A stretch of 64,000 bases of DNA from Thalassobacillus devorans (GTDB lineage: Bacteria; Bacillota; Bacilli; Bacillales; Halobacillaceae). Under the pieces are notes generated by a model. That model searched no databases and had not been told where the DNA came from. It was given only the letters and a program-made list of their open reading frames with translations. A program made the translations under genes and the position numbers. Every line of letters starts with the position of its first letter. Position 1 is the first letter of the stretch. Of the stretch, positions 51,917 through 60,773 are shown piece after piece. The stretch lies in contig NZ_FXEH01000006.1 of the NCBI RefSeq assembly GCF_900176565.1, positions 434,001 to 498,000 of the forward strand. Direction: 5' to 3'.

Positions 51917-52113
51917 CACTTCAGAAAACTTCATCTATCATCCTGCCAAACCTACCCAATAACTATTTACAAAGTTAGTCGACTATTCACTTCCATCAAC
52001 CAGGCATTCATCTCATCACAAGTATTTAACAAGAAGGAGGACGAGTATATAAAGGTCAAACCACCCGTTATTGCTTTAAGGCTTTAACATTAAAAATCAA
52101 GGAGGAATGTGTA

Positions 52114-52413
52114 ATGCAACGAGAAAACGAGGAGTTTGTTGAAGACCCTAGGTTTCGGCAATGTACAAAAGAGATGTGGGCGACCCTTGGATTATTTGTG
52201 ATTAATATCTTAATTGTAGGTGGAGTTGCTATAGGCATCGGCCTTAATAAATCGGCGGAATCAATGAATTATATACTGGGTTTTCCTGCCTGGTTTTTCT
52301 GGGGGGGAATTATCGGTAGTTCGGTGTTTTGTGTACTTCCTTATTTCATGGTGAAGTTTTTCTACAAAGATATGTCAATTGAAGCAGAAGAAGATTCGAG
52401 AGGTGATTACTAA
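52114..52413 (+). CDS. YhdT-like small membrane subunit (DUF997)
   Basis: A 99-residue protein with two membrane helices (LGLFVINILIVGGVAIGIGL; FPAWFFWGGIIGSSVFCVLP) and the family opening EDPRFRQCTKEMWATLGLF. YhdT proteins pair with PanF-type symporters. The stop overlaps the symporter start by one base (TAATG). SD AAGGAGG. First gene of the operon. Confidence 0.85.
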   Translation: MQRENEEFVEDPRFRQCTKEMWATLGLFVINILIVGGVAIGIGLNKSAESMNYILGFPAWFFWGGIIGSSVFCVLPYFMVKFFYKDMSIEAEEDSRGDY

Positions 52414-53912
52414 TGGCCTGGGATGTTCTGATTCCGATTTTTTTATACTTATTTGTCACATTTGCCATAGGTGGTATGTTGCATAAGCACATTAAACATA
52501 GAAAGACAAGCTTTCAAGAGGAGTACTTCATCGGAGGTCGTTCACTTGGACCGATTGTGTTGACTTTTACACTTCTTGCATCGGCAGCAAGTGCCGGTAC
52601 ATTCATTGGTTCACCAGGTGTCGCTTACGACCAGGGTTTTAGTTGGGTGCTTATCCTTCTTACACAAGTGGGGATGGGAGTTTACATTCTGGGTATTCTC
52701 GGTAAAAAGTTTGCGATTATGGCCCGAAAGATTAATGCCGTAACTTTAACAGACTTTCTGAAGGAACGGTATCAAAGTAAAGCAGTAGTAATCGGGAGTT
52801 CGCTTGGTGTCATCATTTTCATTAGCGCCTATATGGTTGCTCAGTTTGTTGGGGGTGCCAGAATTCTGGAATCCATAACTGGTCTTCCGTATAAAACAGG
52901 CTTGATAATCTTTGGTTTAGCTGTAGTGCTATATACCGTTTATGGAGGATTCCGTGCCGTTGCACTGACGGATGCTATCCAAGGGATCATGATGATACTG
53001 GGTGGAGTTATACTCTGGATTGTATTCATGATTAAGACTGAAGGCTTTACAGGCATGATTGGTGAATTATCGGCAAACCATCCGGAAATGGTGGAGATTC
53101 CAGGTGCTGGTGGAGCAACACCTGCCATGTTGTTTTCTTACTTTATGTTATTTGGAATTGCAGCTATCGGCCTCCCCCATGCATCTGTCAGAGGGATGAC
53201 GTTTAAAAACACCGATGCGATGCATAAATCTTTGATATACAGTGGTATCATTATGGCGCTGTTTTCAATTGGGTTTGCAACGCTTGGGCCGTTTGTAAAA
53301 GTGATGTACCCGGAAATTGCAGTCGCTGACTTGGCCTTACCAACACTGATTCTGGATTTGATGCCAGGATGGGTAGCTGGATTAATTCTGGCTGCACCGT
53401 TAGCAGCAATCATGTCCACTGTGGATTCCATGCTGTTAGTTACTAGTGCCTCGATTGTAAAGGATATTTATTTAAATTACATTAATCCGAAGGCCAGTGA
53501 CAGAAAAATAGCTAAACTTTCGTATATTACTACATTACTGTTAGGTGTAGGGGTCGTTTTATTTGCATTGACACCACCGGATTATTTGCAGTTGGTCGTT
53601 GTCTACGCTATTGGTGGTCTAGAAGCAACGTTCTTTGCCCCAATCGTGTTCGGGTTATATTGGAAAAGGGCTAATACTTGGGGGGCAATTACTTCCATGT
53701 ACATTGGCTTAATCAGTTATATTATCATGGGTCAATGGTTCCCAAATCCATTTGGTATGCAGACGATCGTAACGGCTACAGCATTGTCTATCATTGCCAT
53801 GATTACTGTCAGCTATTTAACGCCAGCACCATCATTCCAGGTGGTTAAAAAGTTCTGGGGAACGGATAAAGTCGGTCAGCCGCATAGCAAGGTAGGCGGG
53901 GGATCACTTTAG
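52413..53912 (+). CDS. PanF-like sodium:solute symporter
   Basis: A 499-residue SSS-family transporter: SFQEEYFIGGRSLGPIVLTF, TYYG-like VVLYTVYGGFRAVALTDAIQ and a sodium-site region LAAPLAAIMSTVDSMLLVTS. Closest by look to sodium/pantothenate symporters, but the operon (racemase, deacylases) argues for N-acyl amino acids, D-amino acids or peptides as substrate. It is coupled to the YhdT-like subunit. Confidence 0.88.
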   Translation: MAWDVLIPIFLYLFVTFAIGGMLHKHIKHRKTSFQEEYFIGGRSLGPIVLTFTLLASAASAGTFIGSPGVAYDQGFSWVLILLTQVGMGVYILGILGKKFAIMARKINAVTLTDFLKERYQSKAVVIGSSLGVIIFISAYMVAQFVGGARILESITGLPYKTGLIIFGLAVVLYTVYGGFRAVALTDAIQGIMMILGGVILWIVFMIKTEGFTGMIGELSANHPEMVEIPGAGGATPAMLFSYFMLFGIAAIGLPHASVRGMTFKNTDAMHKSLIYSGIIMALFSIGFATLGPFVKVMYPEIAVADLALPTLILDLMPGWVAGLILAAPLAAIMSTVDSMLLVTSASIVKDIYLNYINPKASDRKIAKLSYITTLLLGVGVVLFALTPPDYLQLVVVYAIGGLEATFFAPIVFGLYWKRANTWGAITSMYIGLISYIIMGQWFPNPFGMQTIVTATALSIIAMITVSYLTPAPSFQVVKKFWGTDKVGQPHSKVGGGSL

Positions 53913-53945
53913 TAGTAACAAAAAGGTATGGAAAGGGTTTATAAG

Positions 53946-54857
53946 ATGGGATACATCAACGATTTAATTCGGAAAAAATACAATACTATGACCAATCGCC
54001 AACAAATAGTTGCAAAATATATACTTGAACATCCCAAACAAGTTGCATTTCACACAGCGAAAGAAGTGGGGGAAAAGTCGGGGACAAGTGAAACCACGGT
54101 TATAAGGCTATGCTACTCTCTTGAATTATCAGGTTATAGCCAATTACAAAAAGAAGTACAGGCTTCTTTGTTGAATGAGAAGCAGGAAATAGATCCATTA
54201 GTAAAGTTTAGGACTTCAACTACAAAGCTGAGTGAAGAGGACAATCTCCCTGAATACCTCATGATTCAGGATATGCATTATATAGAGAAAACCATTCGGA
54301 ATATCAGTAATCAGAATTACCAGCCGGTCATTGACATGGTGATTTCATCAGAAAAAACATTTGTGGTAGGGTTTCGCAGTTCCTATGCACCAGCTAACTG
54401 GTTAGCCTTCAGCCTGAATATCGTCAGAGGAAACACACGTCTTTATCGCGGGGAAATCGACGATGCGATTCAGACCATTTCTGAAATGGATGAAAAAAGT
54501 TCTGTAATCGCATTATCTTTTCCAAGATATGCAGAAGAGACAGCAAAGTTTGTAAAAGCAGCTAAGGATAAGGGAGCGAAAGTTATTGCCATAACGGATA
54601 ACGAATTGTCGCCGGTGGGGTTATTGGCAGATCGAATCTGGAGAGTAGAAACACCATCCCCTACAGCATTGAAGGGGATGGCCCCAATTTTTTCTGTGTT
54701 AAATATCTTGGTACAGGGCGTTGCTTCTACCCAATGGGAAGAGGTACAAAAAAGGGTGGAAAACTATGAGAAGACAAGCCAACAATACTATCCATTTGTA
54801 AGAAACAAAGAGGATATGACAACTGGTAAGAAAGGGGCAGCCGATGAAGATAGATAA
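53946..54857 (+). CDS. RpiR/MurR-family transcription regulator
   Basis: A 303-residue regulator. The N-terminal HTH_6 domain (MTNRQQIVAKYILEHPKQVA, TAKEVGEKSGTSETTVIRLC) is followed by a SIS sugar-phosphate-isomerase domain (SSEKTFVVGFRSSYAPANWL, SSVIALSFPRYAEETAKFVK, GAKVIAITDNELSPVGLLAD). The ATG at 53946 has GAAAGGG at suitable spacing; the earlier ATG has its SD touching it. It overlaps the racemase gene by 14 bases. RpiR-type regulators also control some amino-sugar or amino-acid operons. It probably represses this operon. Confidence 0.88.
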   Translation: MGYINDLIRKKYNTMTNRQQIVAKYILEHPKQVAFHTAKEVGEKSGTSETTVIRLCYSLELSGYSQLQKEVQASLLNEKQEIDPLVKFRTSTTKLSEEDNLPEYLMIQDMHYIEKTIRNISNQNYQPVIDMVISSEKTFVVGFRSSYAPANWLAFSLNIVRGNTRLYRGEIDDAIQTISEMDEKSSVIALSFPRYAEETAKFVKAAKDKGAKVIAITDNELSPVGLLADRIWRVETPSPTALKGMAPIFSVLNILVQGVASTQWEEVQKRVENYEKTSQQYYPFVRNKEDMTTGKKGAADEDR

Positions 54858-55974
54858 AGTGAAATTATATAAACTGAAGATGCCTTTGAAATGGCCATTT
54901 GAAACTAGCTTTGGAAGATTAACAGATAAAGAATTTATTATATTGAAAGCATATGGTGACGGAGCTGAAGGATATGGAGAAAGTGCTTCTCTTCCTTTTC
55001 CGGTCTACAATGAAGAAACCACTGGTACAGTCTGGTATATGTTAAAGAAATTTTTACTTCCTAAACTATTTGAACAGAAGGAAGTCGGTCATCCAGAAGA
55101 AATAAGCGAGCTCTTTAAACCTATTCGTCGTAACTACATGGCAAAAGCCACGTTAGAAGGCGCTGTCTGGGACTTATACAGCAAACAAAGAGGCCTTCCC
55201 CTTTCTGAAGTGCTGGGCGGTACAAAAACAGAGATCGACGTTGGTGTAAGTATTGGGATTGAGCCGACAGTCGCAGAAGTTTTACAAAAGGTAGACCGTT
55301 TTATGAAAGAAGGTTATAAAAAAATCAAGGTTAAAATAAAGCCAGGTTTTGATATTGAACCGATAATGGCAATCAGGAAGGAATTTGGTGAGGACGTACC
55401 ATTGATGGCAGATGCTAATTCCGCTTATTCCCTAGATCAAATAAATTTATTAAAGGAATTAGACCAGTTCAACTTAATGATGATCGAGCAGCCTCTATCT
55501 CATGATGACATCATTGATCATGCTAAGCTGCAACGACTTATCTCGACACCTGTCTGTTTGGACGAAAGCATTCACTCACTTGAAGATGCAAAGAAAGCGG
55601 TAGAACTTGGGAGCTGCAAAATTATCAATATAAAAATTGGCCGAGTTGGCGGTCTGACAGAAGCAAAGAAAATTCACGACTTTTGTAACGAAAACGGTAT
55701 TCCGGTATGGTGCGGGGGTATGCTGGAAGCGGGAGTTGGCAGAGCCCACAATATCGCTTTATCTTCATTGGCTAACTTTACTATACCAGGTGATACCTCA
55801 GCTTCTAGTCGTTATTGGGAGAGGGACATCGTAGAACCTGAGGTGACTTTTAATAAACCTGGTAAGCTGGAGGTCCCTTCCAATTCGGGAATCGGTTACA
55901 ACATTAATGAGCATGTATTACGTAACTATTTGGTAGAGGAAGAGGAATTTTTAAAAGAAAAGGCTTATTTTTAA
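54844..55974 (+). CDS. N-acylamino acid racemase / dipeptide epimerase (enolase superfamily)
   Basis: A 376-residue enzyme. The barrel signatures are KKIKVKIKPGFD (catalytic KxK), LMADANSAYS (metal Asp), MMIEQPLSHDD (Glu), TPVCLDESIHSLED (Asp) and INIKIGRVGG (second catalytic Lys). The overall form matches the NSAR/OSBS group (MenC2) that racemises N-succinyl amino acids. The menaquinone cluster is absent here and an N-acyltransferase and a deacylase are adjacent. N-succinylamino acid racemisation in D-to-L conversion is therefore the likely role; dipeptide epimerisation is the alternative. Confidence 0.85.
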   Translation: MKIDKVKLYKLKMPLKWPFETSFGRLTDKEFIILKAYGDGAEGYGESASLPFPVYNEETTGTVWYMLKKFLLPKLFEQKEVGHPEEISELFKPIRRNYMAKATLEGAVWDLYSKQRGLPLSEVLGGTKTEIDVGVSIGIEPTVAEVLQKVDRFMKEGYKKIKVKIKPGFDIEPIMAIRKEFGEDVPLMADANSAYSLDQINLLKELDQFNLMMIEQPLSHDDIIDHAKLQRLISTPVCLDESIHSLEDAKKAVELGSCKIINIKIGRVGGLTEAKKIHDFCNENGIPVWCGGMLEAGVGRAHNIALSSLANFTIPGDTSASSRYWERDIVEPEVTFNKPGKLEVPSNSGIGYNINEHVLRNYLVEEEEFLKEKAYF

Positions 55975-55987
55975 AGGAGGAAATATT

Positions 55988-57598
55988 ATGTATGACATTA
56001 TTATACGGTATGGAAAAGTGTTGGATGGCACAGAAAATCCTTGGACAAAACTTGATATCGGGGTAAAGGATGGAAAAATCGCTAAAATGGGAGATTTAAA
56101 GGGAGAATCAGCAACCGAAATAATTGATGCATCTGATTTAGCCGTTTCACCAGGATTTATTGATACCCATGTTCATTCTGACTTACTTTGTACCAGGCCC
56201 GATATTCATAAAATAAAAGTTATGCAAGGGGTAACGACCGAATTATTTGGGCAGGATGGTATTTCGGTTGCACCTGTCTCTGAAGAAACAAAGCCACTCT
56301 GGCAAAAGCAACTAAAAGGACTGAATGGGGACATTGGGGAATGGCCGTGGAATTCAATTGAAGAGTACTTAGAATTCCTGGATCGTTCTGATATCGCAGG
56401 TAATGGTACTTATTTAGTACCACATGGAGCGGTTCGTACATTAGTGATGGGGTTTGATGGTCGTAAAGCGACCAAAGAAGAAATGGACGAAATGAGAGCC
56501 CTTGTTGAAGAAGGAATGAGAGAAGGAGCTTATGGTGTATCTTCAGGACTTGTTTATCCGCCGAATGTTTTCTCCAATAAAGAAGAATTGATTGAAATTT
56601 GTAAAGGGTCAGCAAAGTATGATGGGTGTTTCGTGGTTCATATAAGAAACGAAAGTAATCACTCTCTGGAAGCTTTGGATGAGGTGATTGATGTTGCACG
56701 ACAATCAGGTGTACGTCTCCATGTTTCACATTTTAAGGTAGCTGGTAAAATCAATCGAGATAAATTCGAAAAAGCCTTAGAGAAGATGGATGAAGGAAGA
56801 AGGGAAGGTATTGAAATTACATTTGATCAATACCCATATACCGCTGGATCCACCGTATTCCACGCAATATTGCCTCCCTGGATGCATTCCGGCGGTACGG
56901 TAGAAATGTTAGAAAAATTGAAAGACCCTGATACTCGTGAACGGATTAAAGAAGATATTGAAAATAACACAGATTATGAAAACTGGGTATACAACTGTGG
57001 GTGGGAAAACATCACTATTACTTCAGTATCAACAGAACAAAACCGCTGGGTAGAAGGGAAAAATTTGATCGAAATAGCAGAAAAGAAAGGGAAAGATCCA
57101 GCCTACGCAGCATTTGATCTTCTAGTAGAAGAGAGTGCCGGCGTGACAATGGTCGTTCACTGGGGGAATGAAGATGATGTTATTTATGGGATGCAACATC
57201 CATTACAGATTGTAGGTTCAGATGGCATCTTTGGTGGGAAGCCACATCCAAGATTATATGGAACCTATCCACGTGTGTTGGGCAGGTTTGTCCGTGAAAA
57301 GCAGGCATTAACCTTAGAACAGGCAATTCGTAAAATGTCTGGAGCTCCAGCTCAGTTGCTTCGTTTGAAAGACAGGGGGCTAATTCGCGAGGGTTATGCA
57401 GCAGATATTGTCATCTTCGATCCAGATACTATCAATGATAAAGCTACGTATGAAAGTCCTCTTGAAGAACCTGTAGGCATTCAACATGTACTGGTTAACG
57501 GAGCTATTGCGGTTAGAGATGGAGAGTATACTGGAGAAACAAATGGAAAGGTTTTAAGGCGGGAGTCGAGTAGCCATGCAAGCAACCTATACCTATAA
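55988..57598 (+). CDS. N-acyl-D-amino-acid deacylase
   Basis: A 536-residue metal-dependent amidohydrolase. It has the start VLDGTENPWTKLDIGVKDGK, metal site PGFIDTHVHSDL, VVHIRNESNHSLEALDEVID, RLHVSHFKVAGK, YPYTAGSTVF and SDGIFGGKPHPRLYGTYPR, all as in D-aminoacylases. It frees D-amino acids from their N-acyl forms. SD AAAGGAGG. It overlaps the acetyltransferase-like gene by 23 bases. Its D-amino acid product would be the substrate of the next enzymes in the proposed pathway. Confidence 0.9.
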   Translation: MYDIIIRYGKVLDGTENPWTKLDIGVKDGKIAKMGDLKGESATEIIDASDLAVSPGFIDTHVHSDLLCTRPDIHKIKVMQGVTTELFGQDGISVAPVSEETKPLWQKQLKGLNGDIGEWPWNSIEEYLEFLDRSDIAGNGTYLVPHGAVRTLVMGFDGRKATKEEMDEMRALVEEGMREGAYGVSSGLVYPPNVFSNKEELIEICKGSAKYDGCFVVHIRNESNHSLEALDEVIDVARQSGVRLHVSHFKVAGKINRDKFEKALEKMDEGRREGIEITFDQYPYTAGSTVFHAILPPWMHSGGTVEMLEKLKDPDTRERIKEDIENNTDYENWVYNCGWENITITSVSTEQNRWVEGKNLIEIAEKKGKDPAYAAFDLLVEESAGVTMVVHWGNEDDVIYGMQHPLQIVGSDGIFGGKPHPRLYGTYPRVLGRFVREKQALTLEQAIRKMSGAPAQLLRLKDRGLIREGYAADIVIFDPDTINDKATYESPLEEPVGIQHVLVNGAIAVRDGEYTGETNGKVLRRESSSHASNLYL

Positions 57599-58403
57599 AC
57601 CCGTAACTGAACTGGACGATTTATTAGAGATAGTAGATTTACAGCTGAATGTGTGGGGGGAGGAGGTAGTAACTACTCTCCCTCAGCTTGTTGCTGCCAT
57701 TCATAATGGGGGAGTGGTTATCGGTGCTTGGATTGACAATGAACTCGTTGGTTTTTGTTATGGATTTCCTGGTGTGGCTAAGGGATTGAAGGGAATTCAC
57801 TTATGTTCGCACATGATGGCGATTTCTGCTGAAAACAGAAACCAGGGGATAGGAGAACGTCTAAAATGGGAACAGAGGCAGTGGGCGATTGAATATGGTT
57901 ATGAAAAGATGACCTGGACTTTTGATCCCTTAGAAATAAGAAATGGTTATCTTAACCTAGTTAAGCTTGGAGGACATGTTCAAACCTATATTCCTTCTTA
58001 CTATGGTGAGATGGGGGATAAAATAAACGAAGGTTTACCATCCGATCGTTTTCTCGTAGAATGGGACCTTAAATCTTCCAAGGTACAACAAGCATCATTA
58101 GGGGATAAAAATCCTCCCTCCTTTTGGAATGACTATAAGCGTATACTAGATTTTAGAAAAGTTGAAGATAAAATAATTCCACTCCATTTAAAAGTGATAG
58201 AAGAAAACGAAAAAGGTTACTTACTACCTGTCCCGAAAGATTGTCAAAAATTAAAAGTTAGTTATCCTGAACTTGTCTACCAATGGAGAATGACAGTAAG
58301 GAAGCTAACAAACAAGCTGTTAGGAAAAGGTTACACGGTAGTTGGTGTCCTACGAGGTGAGGACGTCGGCTATTATGTTTTGGAAAGTAAGCGGGAGGTG
58401 TAG
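57576..58403 (+). CDS. GNAT-family N-acyltransferase, probable D-amino acid N-succinyltransferase
   Basis: A 275-residue protein with a GNAT fold: IGAWIDNELVGFCYGFPGVA, LCSHMMAISAENRNQGIGER (acyl-CoA-binding loop) and MTWTFDPLEIRNGYLNLVKL. The last motif (FDPL...N..LN..KLG) marks the subgroup encoded beside NSAR racemases. In Geobacillus such an enzyme is reported as succinyl-CoA:D-amino acid succinyltransferase. SD GGGAG. Coupled to genes on both sides. Substrate assignment is by context. Confidence 0.78.
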   Translation: MQATYTYKPVTELDDLLEIVDLQLNVWGEEVVTTLPQLVAAIHNGGVVIGAWIDNELVGFCYGFPGVAKGLKGIHLCSHMMAISAENRNQGIGERLKWEQRQWAIEYGYEKMTWTFDPLEIRNGYLNLVKLGGHVQTYIPSYYGEMGDKINEGLPSDRFLVEWDLKSSKVQQASLGDKNPPSFWNDYKRILDFRKVEDKIIPLHLKVIEENEKGYLLPVPKDCQKLKVSYPELVYQWRMTVRKLTNKLLGKGYTVVGVLRGEDVGYYVLESKREV

Positions 58404-59592
58404 AAATATCCAAACCATAACACTTAAAGATTGGCTGGAGTCAAATAAGGATTGGATTTATCAAACTTTTGAAGACTTACATGATCTTGCCGAAGTAAGT
58501 TGGAAAGAAGAGAAAACAAGGGATTATCTCATTACCAAATTGAATAAATTTGAATTGTCCTATCAAACATTTGAAAATCACTGTGGGGTGGTTGCCAGCT
58601 GGCAAGGAAAAAAAGAAGGTCCGACGGCAGCTATTCGCACGGATATGGACGCTCTTTGGCAGCCGGTCAACGGGGAATGGAAAGCTAATCATTCCTGTGG
58701 ACACGATGCCCATATGACGATGGTACTTAGTGCGATCAAATGTCTAAAGGAAATGGGTTTCAAACCCGAGTACGGTAATTTTAAAATCATTTTTCAGCCT
58801 GCAGAAGAAACAGGGAAAGGTGCCCTTGCGATGGTAGAGGACGGTGTTCTGGAGGATGTTGATTACTTATTGGGCATCCATGTCCGGCCCAAGATAGAGC
58901 TACGATTCGGCCAGGCATCTCCAGCGATTTACCATGGTGCAGCAACCTTACTGAAAGGGAAAGTGACTGGTGTCCAAGCCCATGGTTCGCGGCCAAACCA
59001 AGGGGTCAATGTCGTAGATGCGATTGGGGCTATTATTTCTGCTGTTAACGGCATCAAAGTTGATCCTACTGTCCCCAGCTCTGCCAAAGTGACGCAAATT
59101 AACGCAGGTGGAACCAACATCAATCTCATCCCCGATCAGGGCGATTTCAGCATCGATATACGAGCGCAAAAAAATGAGGTAATGGATGAGTTGTTGAATA
59201 AGGTAAACCGTGCTGTAAAGGGAGCAGGAGAGGCGAATGGAAGTAAGGTAAGTCTTGATCCAGTAGCCAAAATGGCAGCATCCATTCCGAATCAACGAAT
59301 GGAACGCCATGTGAGAGCTGCCATAACAGATGTCCTTGGTGAAAACGGGGTTGTCGACCCACCGGTTACACCCGGAGGCGAAGACTTTCATTTTTATCCG
59401 CTTGAAAAAGAAGGGCTTCATGCTACGATGATTGGTCTAGGAACAGACCTGGTACCAGGTCTCCATCATCCTGATATGAAGTTCAATCATCATGCTTTAG
59501 AAAATGGAGCAGCTATCCTGGCTAGAACGGTTCTCGAGCTATTTGAAGAAGAAATCGTTAGGGAGGAGAACAGTAATGCTAAAATGGAATAA
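58375..59592 (+). CDS. M20-family amidohydrolase, probable N-acyl-L-amino acid deacylase
   Basis: About 395-405 residues. Metal-binding motifs are IRTDMDALWQ, NHSCGHDAHMTM, FQPAEETGKGALAMVEDGVL and GIHVRPKIELRFGQ; HHPDMKFNHHALENGAAILA closes the protein. These fit the M20D hippurate hydrolase/aminoacylase branch. In the proposed route it removes the succinyl group from the L-form. Start unclear: ATG 58375 lies inside the previous gene with GAGG nearby. The best SD (GGGAGG, 58393-58398) points instead at an in-frame ATC at 58408, giving QTITLKDWLES. Confidence 0.85.
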   Translation: MFWKVSGRCRNIQTITLKDWLESNKDWIYQTFEDLHDLAEVSWKEEKTRDYLITKLNKFELSYQTFENHCGVVASWQGKKEGPTAAIRTDMDALWQPVNGEWKANHSCGHDAHMTMVLSAIKCLKEMGFKPEYGNFKIIFQPAEETGKGALAMVEDGVLEDVDYLLGIHVRPKIELRFGQASPAIYHGAATLLKGKVTGVQAHGSRPNQGVNVVDAIGAIISAVNGIKVDPTVPSSAKVTQINAGGTNINLIPDQGDFSIDIRAQKNEVMDELLNKVNRAVKGAGEANGSKVSLDPVAKMAASIPNQRMERHVRAAITDVLGENGVVDPPVTPGGEDFHFYPLEKEGLHATMIGLGTDLVPGLHHPDMKFNHHALENGAAILARTVLELFEEEIVREENSNAKME

Positions 59593-60334
59593 TATGACTC
59601 GTGAACAAATCGGGGAGTTATCCGAGCGTGCCATGGTAGTCCTCCCGATCGGAGCAACCGAGCAGCATGGTCCTCACTTACCGGTGGAGACGGATAATAT
59701 CCTAGTGAATGCTATTGCTGAATTAAGTGTAAAAAAGGCAGCAGAGGATATTCCGGTCATTTTAGGGCCTTCGATGCCGTTTGGTTTTTCCCACCATCAT
59801 TTCTTATATCCCGGTGTACTTTCTTTGAAAATCGATACGCTTCTGACGGTTCTTAATGAATTGGTGGAAAGCGTTATTAGAAGTGGATTCAAGAAAATTT
59901 TTATTCTAAATGGCCACGGTGGAAATGATGAAATTATCCGTCTGACAGCTAGGGAAATGGCATTAAAGCACCCTGTTACTGTAGGAGCGGCGTCCTATTG
60001 GACACTAGCTGAACAGAATCTCTGGAACTACATAAAAGACCATCAACTATTCCCGGCTCCCGGGCATGCTGGACAGTTTGAAACATCTCTGATGTTAGCT
60101 TTAAAACCAGAACTCGTCCAATTGGAACAGTTGTCAATGGCGGATTCGGGTAGAGATCCCCTTGAAATGAAAGTAGACATCGGGGCAGCGAAAATAGAGA
60201 ACAATGACGTATGGAGGAAGATTGACGGGTTTTCTGATCACCCTCAAGAAGCACGGTTGGAGTTTGGCAATGATTTTTTGGAAATTATAAGAAACAAAAC
60301 TGCTGAGCAAATGCTAGAATTCTATAAAAGTTGA
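59576..60334 (+). CDS. Creatininase-family amidohydrolase
   Basis: A 252-residue metal-dependent hydrolase. It has VVLPIGATEQHGPHLPVETD (metal ligands), PFGFSHHHFLYPGVLSL, IFILNGHGGNDEIIRL and FPAPGHAGQFETSLML. The family includes creatinine amidohydrolase and other ring or amide hydrolases. In this operon it probably opens or cleaves a modified amino acid rather than creatinine itself. The ATG at 59576 has GGGAGGAG; it overlaps the M20 gene by 17 bases. Last gene of the operon. Confidence 0.87.
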   Translation: MLKWNNMTREQIGELSERAMVVLPIGATEQHGPHLPVETDNILVNAIAELSVKKAAEDIPVILGPSMPFGFSHHHFLYPGVLSLKIDTLLTVLNELVESVIRSGFKKIFILNGHGGNDEIIRLTAREMALKHPVTVGAASYWTLAEQNLWNYIKDHQLFPAPGHAGQFETSLMLALKPELVQLEQLSMADSGRDPLEMKVDIGAAKIENNDVWRKIDGFSDHPQEARLEFGNDFLEIIRNKTAEQMLEFYKS

Positions 60335-60346
60335 TAATATTAACCC

Positions 60347-60376
60347 TAATAGCCACTTATTAAGTGGTTATTTTTT
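60347..60376 (+). terminator. Terminator of the transporter-racemase operon
   Basis: AATAGCCACTT pairs with AAGTGGTTATT around ATT, followed by eight T. Confidence 0.85.
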
Positions 60377-60587
60377 TTCTGCTTGAGTCTGTTCGCATCA
60401 TTTCAACAACCTTCAACAAAACCTCCCGTAATTCATCAAAGGAAATAAATCATATCTTGCAGAATACACCAGATAACTGTGTTTATAAAACAAGTCGCGT
60501 GATTAATACATAGGAAGGAGGGTTACCGTAGCTGGTTGTCGTACTAAAGATGGTCATTGGAAAATTTTATAAAAAAGGGTGATAGCT

Positions 60588-60773
60588 GTGCAGGATTTGT
60601 TGAAAAGTTATTTTTCAGCGAGAGATCTGAATGTTTCAGAAGAAGACTGCAGCAAGATTGCTCAACAGATGGAAGGGCTCGATGTTCTCAGGAAAGGGTT
60701 GGATGTCCGTTATTTGAATGACTCGGATATTGGCATGTACCACAGACCTTTAAGGAGGCATGACAATGAGTAA
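60588..60773 (+). CDS. AtzG-like small subunit (DUF4089-type) of an amidase
   Basis: About 61 residues from a GTG at 60588 (AAGGGTG at good spacing; a GTG 9 bases earlier touches the SD). Helical, acidic: QDLLKSYFSARDLNVSEEDC, SKIAQQMEGLDVLRKGLDVR. It overlaps the amidase gene by 14 bases. Small helical proteins like AtzG bind and stabilise AtzE-type amidases, and the size, position and coupling fit. Family match is by eye. Confidence 0.6.
   Translation: MQDLLKSYFSARDLNVSEEDCSKIAQQMEGLDVLRKGLDVRYLNDSDIGMYHRPLRRHDNE

Larger units (their letters stand above)
51614..52113. other. 500-base intergenic region holding the control elements of the transporter-racemase operon
   Basis: No supportable gene; a 60-codon frame at 51905 lacks an SD and family likeness. 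It contains the promoter at 51837-51866 and the TGAAGT palindromes described separately. GGGGGC-rich sequence near 51690-51700 precedes the sulfatase start region. Confidence 0.5.

Noticed and set aside
51905-52087. 60-codon frame in the operon leader
   Set aside because: It covers the TGAAGT operator candidate, has no SD and no family resemblance.
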